Positions 59,481 through 64,000 of a DNA stretch of 64,000 bases are shown here, piece by piece. The stretch is from contig JALJCS010000004.1 in the NCBI GenBank assembly GCA_023055355.1, positions 34,590,244 through 34,654,243 of the forward strand. Reading direction: 5' to 3'. The notes below the pieces were generated by a model that did no database searches, was not told where the DNA came from, and saw only the letters and a list, made by a program, of their open reading frames with translations. The position numbers and the translations under genes are program-made. The stretch comes from Agelaius tricolor (lineage: Eukaryota > Chordata > Aves > Passeriformes > Icteridae). Every line of letters begins with the position of its first letter. The stretch's first letter is position 1.

Positions 59481-62409
59481 ATATCATGTTGTATTTGACT
59501 GCTGAAAACCATAGGATGATGCAGATAATGTCCTCGGGCACAGGCTCACTAGATGAACTGAGACATCAAGTCCTTTATTTTGGCACTGTCCAGTGGGGAG
59601 GGGATCCTGTCCTTTGGAAGGCCGGATATGGCATAGTATTATCTGACTCATTTTATTGTAAGACTTACACATGGGTGGGGAACAGAAAACACAAAAGAAA
59701 AAGGCATAGGCAGCAATAAATATCCTTGTTGCTCTCCATGCGCAGTGAGCTTCTGTGTCAAGAGCTCAGTGTTGGCATCAGCACATAGTGGCATCACTCC
59801 AGGCTACCTCCTCATTTCATCACTTCAGGATGGGTTTTTCCTTAAAAGTTAGTGAGTTGAATGTATATTTTGATAGCGCCTAGAAAAAGCAAGCACAAAC
59901 AGTGCAAAGTGAGTAAGCCACTATGCAATCCTTGCCCTGAAGAGCTGATAATTACTATCCAAGAGGCTTTATGATGAGGATTATAATTACTGTATTTTCT
60001 TAACGTTTAAATGCTGAACTTAGTTACAGTGAGAATCCAGCTTTTGTATAAAATTTTGAAAAAAGTCCTGACTTTCCCAGAAGAACTAAAAATCCTTTAA
60101 AAATGCAACTTGCATATATTCTAATCGCTAAAGGTACAGACAATAAATGAATGAAAAACTATGCTTATTATTTGCAAAATAGTATCAACCTGGGTAGTGA
60201 CTGTCAACAGCTTCTTTTTAACTCAACTATAGACATGCTATTACCACTGTCTAATTTTCAACAGTTCTGTGTTTTTTTCCAATTGCCTGGTAAGAGGTAG
60301 TGTTTTGGGAACTAAAGAGAGAGGTCTAAAGAAAGGGAAAATATATACTAATTAAAATGAATTAATATATACCAGTTAAAATTATTTTATAGGTCCCTGA
60401 ACAAGCACTCTAAAAAAGACTGTACAGTCTGGCAATATGATGTTTGCCATTATGTTACATAGTCAGTAATAAAATAGGGGAATTCATTGCTGTCAGGAAT
60501 GAACCTGATAATTCAGTCAGGAATGTACCTGAAAATTGTAAAGTTTTGGTGCATGTTTAAATTGTTCACTTCATTGCTGTAGATATTGAGAATGTGGAAA
60601 GCAATGTAGGGAATGACCCTTCATATTTTTATTTCACATTTTTGAAGATTTTGTGGTGTTAGGTCATATCCTGCCAGGTCAGGATATAAATAGAAAGCAA
60701 AATGTCCAAACACTGCAGTTCTTTTTTAACTTGGTGATAGAAGCACTGCTTTGTATGAAGAGCTACCTAAGCTACCTTTACACATCTCAGTCCTCAAGGT
60801 AATGGGTAAAAAAGGGCAGTGTTCCTCTTCCTTCTGTTTCTCTGCAGATTTTCTTTTGGGGAGGAGAAGGTTGAGAGCAAGGAAGAAATTTTTGTTGCCA
60901 CATCCAGTGGTAAAGCAGAATCAGGATCTTCTGCATTAGAGATCTGATGTCTCTCAGACATGGAGCAGACTGCACTTTTACTTTCAGCAGCCAGCCCCAT
61001 AGCCCTTAGGCACAGAGGGCCCTAACTCTGCCTGCAGGAAGGACATACTGCTGGTTTTGGGGCAGTTTTTTGTCTTTGCAGTCAGGGTGTCTGCTTTTAC
61101 AGAGCAGAAAGTGTCATGCTTTTACAGAGGAGAAACAGCCAGACCTGTTCTCCCCCAGCTCCGCTCAGACAAATCTTCCACAAGACAGTATCTGTAACTC
61201 CCATTAAGGCCAAAGGAAGCTAGTTTGTTCCAGCAGGGACAGCCTTGCCTGCAGTTCATCCAGAGGTCCAAGCTCACTCGGGCAGCCTCTTGCTGCTCCG
61301 CCCAGCGTGGGAGGCTGGCAGGAACAAGGCTACTTTCTTTGCGGGGAGTTGAAAGCCAAATACCAAGAGTTTTATCTCTTTGGATCAGGTTTTTACCTGA
61401 ACCATCTAATTACTTTTCATAAATCCTTCAGATCTTCATACAATACTTCATTGTATTCTCCTATGACCAGTACTGAATATTTAATTGCATATTCATTATA
61501 TATTTTAATGTAATTTTTCTATATAAGTAGAGGTAGATTAATCATATTTAAATAATTTTTATGTGTACACCACAATATGCATGCTATAAAAAAACCTATC
61601 TTTCATCAGGTCAAGAAAGGTAATACAGTTATGACTCCATCCTAGAAAAACCAGATCAACCAGCTTTTCTGCTAAAGTCTCAACAAGCTTAAATACACTG
61701 GGCAAAATAAAATCCAATATTTTCTTTATTTCAAATCCCTGGAACCACAGATTGGTAGGTAGGTAGAAAAGTACTGGGCTTCATTTTGCCGAAAATGCTC
61801 AGCAGTAAGGCTAGTGTTGAAGTTGCCAGCATCAATTGATATGTTGAATTAAATATTCAGAATTAACCTTTGCAACCCTAAGACTATACCTTTCAATGAG
61901 AAAACATTTGTGAAACATTTAGACTTTCTTAATTCCCACACCCATACTCCTAGTTAATTTGCTGTCAAAGCCAGAGACCTTAGCTAATATACTGAGTAGC
62001 TACTACAGGTAACTACCATGCAGAACTTGTAGGGAGCTAAAATCCAAGTACTGCTGCTCCTACACTTTAGTCTCTTATACTGTTTTGCAAAATGACAATT
62101 CTTAACTGCTAAAAGAGTACACAGAGGTAAGATCATATTGTTTCAATGTAAAATTATTAAACATAGCATAAAAAGGTTTACTTGGATTTAGCAAAGGAAG
62201 CTGGTGGGTGTGTGTTTATCAGGGACCTTCCCCCAGCAGTGAGGGAAACTGGCAGGAGATCTCTGACCTCACCCTGCTGCACCAATATTTGGCTGCGAGA
62301 GAGGAAGGAAAAGGGGAAAACAGCTCCTCACTCATCAAGAGCCAGAATTGTGAGTTTAGTTGCCTTAAGCACAGCAGAAATAGTGCCAGGCAATAGGCCA
62401 AGAAGCCAT
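59481..62409. other. Intergenic, unique sequence
   Basis: About 2.9 kb. A local 24-bp near-duplication around gtcaggaatg is at about 60492-60539. A GC-richer patch lies at 61130-61340. No gene, RNA or repeat family was recognised. Confidence 0.5.
60492..60539. repeat. 24-bp imperfect tandem duplication
   Basis: Two adjacent copies beginning GTCAGGAATG, differing at a few bases (GAACCTGATAATTCA versus GTACCTGAAAATTGT). Confidence 0.75.
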
Positions 62410-62650
62410 AGGTAGAAACTTATGTACTTGAAGTTCCACCTGAACATGAAGAACTTTTTTGCTGTGCAGGTGATCAGACACTGGAACAGACTGACCAGAG
62501 AGGTTGTGGAGAATTTCATTGGAGATATTCAAGAACCATCTGGACACAATCCTGTGCCATGTGCTCTAGGATGACCCTTCTGGAGCAGGGAGGTTGGACA
62601 ACATGACCCACAGGGGTCCCTTACCTGGCCCATTCTGTGATTCTGTGAGA
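62410..62650 (+). mobile_element. CR1 LINE 3' end, 5'-truncated
   Basis: Sense-orientation CR1 tail of about 240 bp: gacactggaacagactgacc, then the gaaccatctggacacaatcc and ggaggttggac blocks, ending in the tail repeat attctgtgattctgtga. Confidence 0.9.
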
Positions 62651-64000
62651 AAGAGGGTCTCAGAAGCAACTGTGCCTGCAGAAACCAAGCCCAGACTTGC
62701 AGTGGATACTGAACTAGAACCTTGGCAGAAGCAGGTATGTGAAGCCTCCGTAACAGACCCTGGCTTGTGCGAAGTACACCACTACCTGAGAACTGGAAAC
62801 AACAGGCCATCAAAAAATCAAGATTATCCCTCACAAGAAGCTGGTGAAGACAGGCTGTTGCTGAATGCTCTTATGCCTGCATCTTGGGATGAAGTATCTC
62901 ACTTCACATAGTCACCTAGCAACCAAAATAGTGAAAATTGCCTGGGACTGGTACAATACAGTGCAGCTGGAATAAATACAACTGTCAGAAGAAACTATTT
63001 CACCCCTCCTGAAGGAATTAACTGCTTGCTCCTTGCACTGGGGGCTGATTAGCAATCCAAGTCCTGCTTCCTCCCTGTGCATCCCCCAAAAACACTTAAC
63101 AGTTTTAGACAGAAAAAGGAGAAAATGAAAATGTTTCCTGATTTTGTGCCTTGCAGCAATAGCCCCACATTTGAGGTGGGCTCCAGTACTGCTGTGCTGT
63201 GCTCAGGTGATCAGGTTAGGGTTGCTGGTGTATAGTATTGCTTGTGTTCACTTCTCCCTGCCACTCCAAAGGACATCAGGGCAGAAGCAGGGACAATGTA
63301 TCATCCAGAGGTATGGCATTCCAAGATGGTCCTCCTGCAGCAAGGCAGATGGAAGTTTTCTGTCCTTCTCTAACAGTTTTTCTCTTCAGTGGTGAAAGTG
63401 ACTGCTCTGCACATGCAGCAAATAAACTGCAAATCCTAACAGCTCTTTGCTTCTTTAGAAGCACTTTGCTTCTAAATATGAATTGACTAAGCATTTTCAT
63501 AATCAATGTCTAGAACATACTATATCTAGGACATACACATTATGTATCTGCAGTTTAAAAGTTAGAAAAATTTCAGCTGAATAGAAAATTTTTTTTCTAA
63601 ATATGAATTATAATAATTATTATGTTGTTCATTAAAATTATAAAGAAATTATACCATTGGTAATAAAATTATTTTTGGTCATAACACTAGCTTTTTTTAA
63701 TACTGTGGCAGGCTTCAATTTTGGGCCAATCAATGGTATTGAATATGATAAAGTGTTTGTGGTTTTTCCCTGATGGTTCAGACAGTGGGAGGTGGGTTGA
63801 GACACTGGGAGGGGACAAGGGTGTATCCTGCCGCACTGAATAAACACTGTGAGAACAGACAGGATGCTGTGTGGAAAGCCTGTGACTCAGCACAGCTGCA
63901 TGGATCTCCTCCTCACATGCTTCTTCAACTGGGAATTTCCAAATAATTTTCAGGCATCCTGGTCAACTGACACACTTTATCCATTAAACTAATTTCTTTG
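62651..64000. other. Intergenic, unique sequence to window end
   Basis: No gene recognised. A stretch near 63760-63860 with AATAAA and purine-rich sequence slightly resembles an LTR 3' part, but I cannot define boundaries. Confidence 0.45.

Noticed and set aside
63760..63860. Possible LTR 3' end (AATAAA followed by CA-rich sequence)
   Set aside because: I could not find a matching 5' boundary or a target duplication.
1..64000. Search for tRNA, snRNA, CRISPR array, prokaryotic operons or integrated viral genes
   Set aside because: None seen. The window is ordinary vertebrate chromosomal DNA, and the one retroviral trace is the solo LTR without genes.

Overview
This window is vertebrate nuclear DNA, almost certainly from a bird. 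The genes are split by GT-AG introns, and the interspersed repeats are dominated by CR1 LINE fragments of the avian/reptilian type. There is one solo long terminal repeat whose sequence resembles bird ERVL-type LTRs. It carries three genes of the conserved IQGAP2 / protease-activated receptor cluster (human 5q13 synteny).

Layout. From 1 to about 35.0 kb lies the 3' two thirds of IQGAP2 on the + strand. Twenty-three coding exons (6446 to 34191) join in perfect phase into 1,068 codons plus a stop: a WW-like segment, four IQ motifs, the Ras-GAP-related domain and the RasGAP C-terminal domain. The 5' exons (calponin-homology domain and most of the IQGAP repeats) lie upstream of the window. F2RL2 (PAR3) is nested antisense in the first intron seen, with two coding exons (4308-4251 and 2532-1451) encoding 379 residues. 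After a 4 kb gene-free gap, F2R (PAR1, thrombin receptor) lies on the + strand. Its signal-peptide exon sits in a CpG island (ATG at 39091), followed by a 6.2 kb intron and one large exon (45397-46601); 421 residues in total. From about 46.9 kb to 64 kb I see no gene. That stretch holds CR1 fragments (48.1, 51.2, 57.7-59.5 and 62.4 kb), a 1,310-bp solo LTR with a 5-bp target-site duplication (51651-52960), an AGG microsatellite and unremarkable unique sequence. F2RL1 is expected next by synteny but is not visible.

Functionally, F2R and F2RL2 are thrombin-cleaved, tethered-ligand G-protein-coupled receptors; PAR3 often acts as a cofactor for other PARs. IQGAP2 is a Cdc42/Rac- and calmodulin-binding scaffold. 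The association is one of conserved synteny rather than an operon-like unit.

I did not find a new biological system. The most unusual items are a perfect 32-bp-arm hairpin in an IQGAP2 intron, the cleanly bounded solo LTR, an intronic G-quadruplex motif, an aberrant WW-like motif in IQGAP2, a divergent PAR1 tethered-ligand region, and loss of the acidic residue of the DRY-type motif in PAR3.
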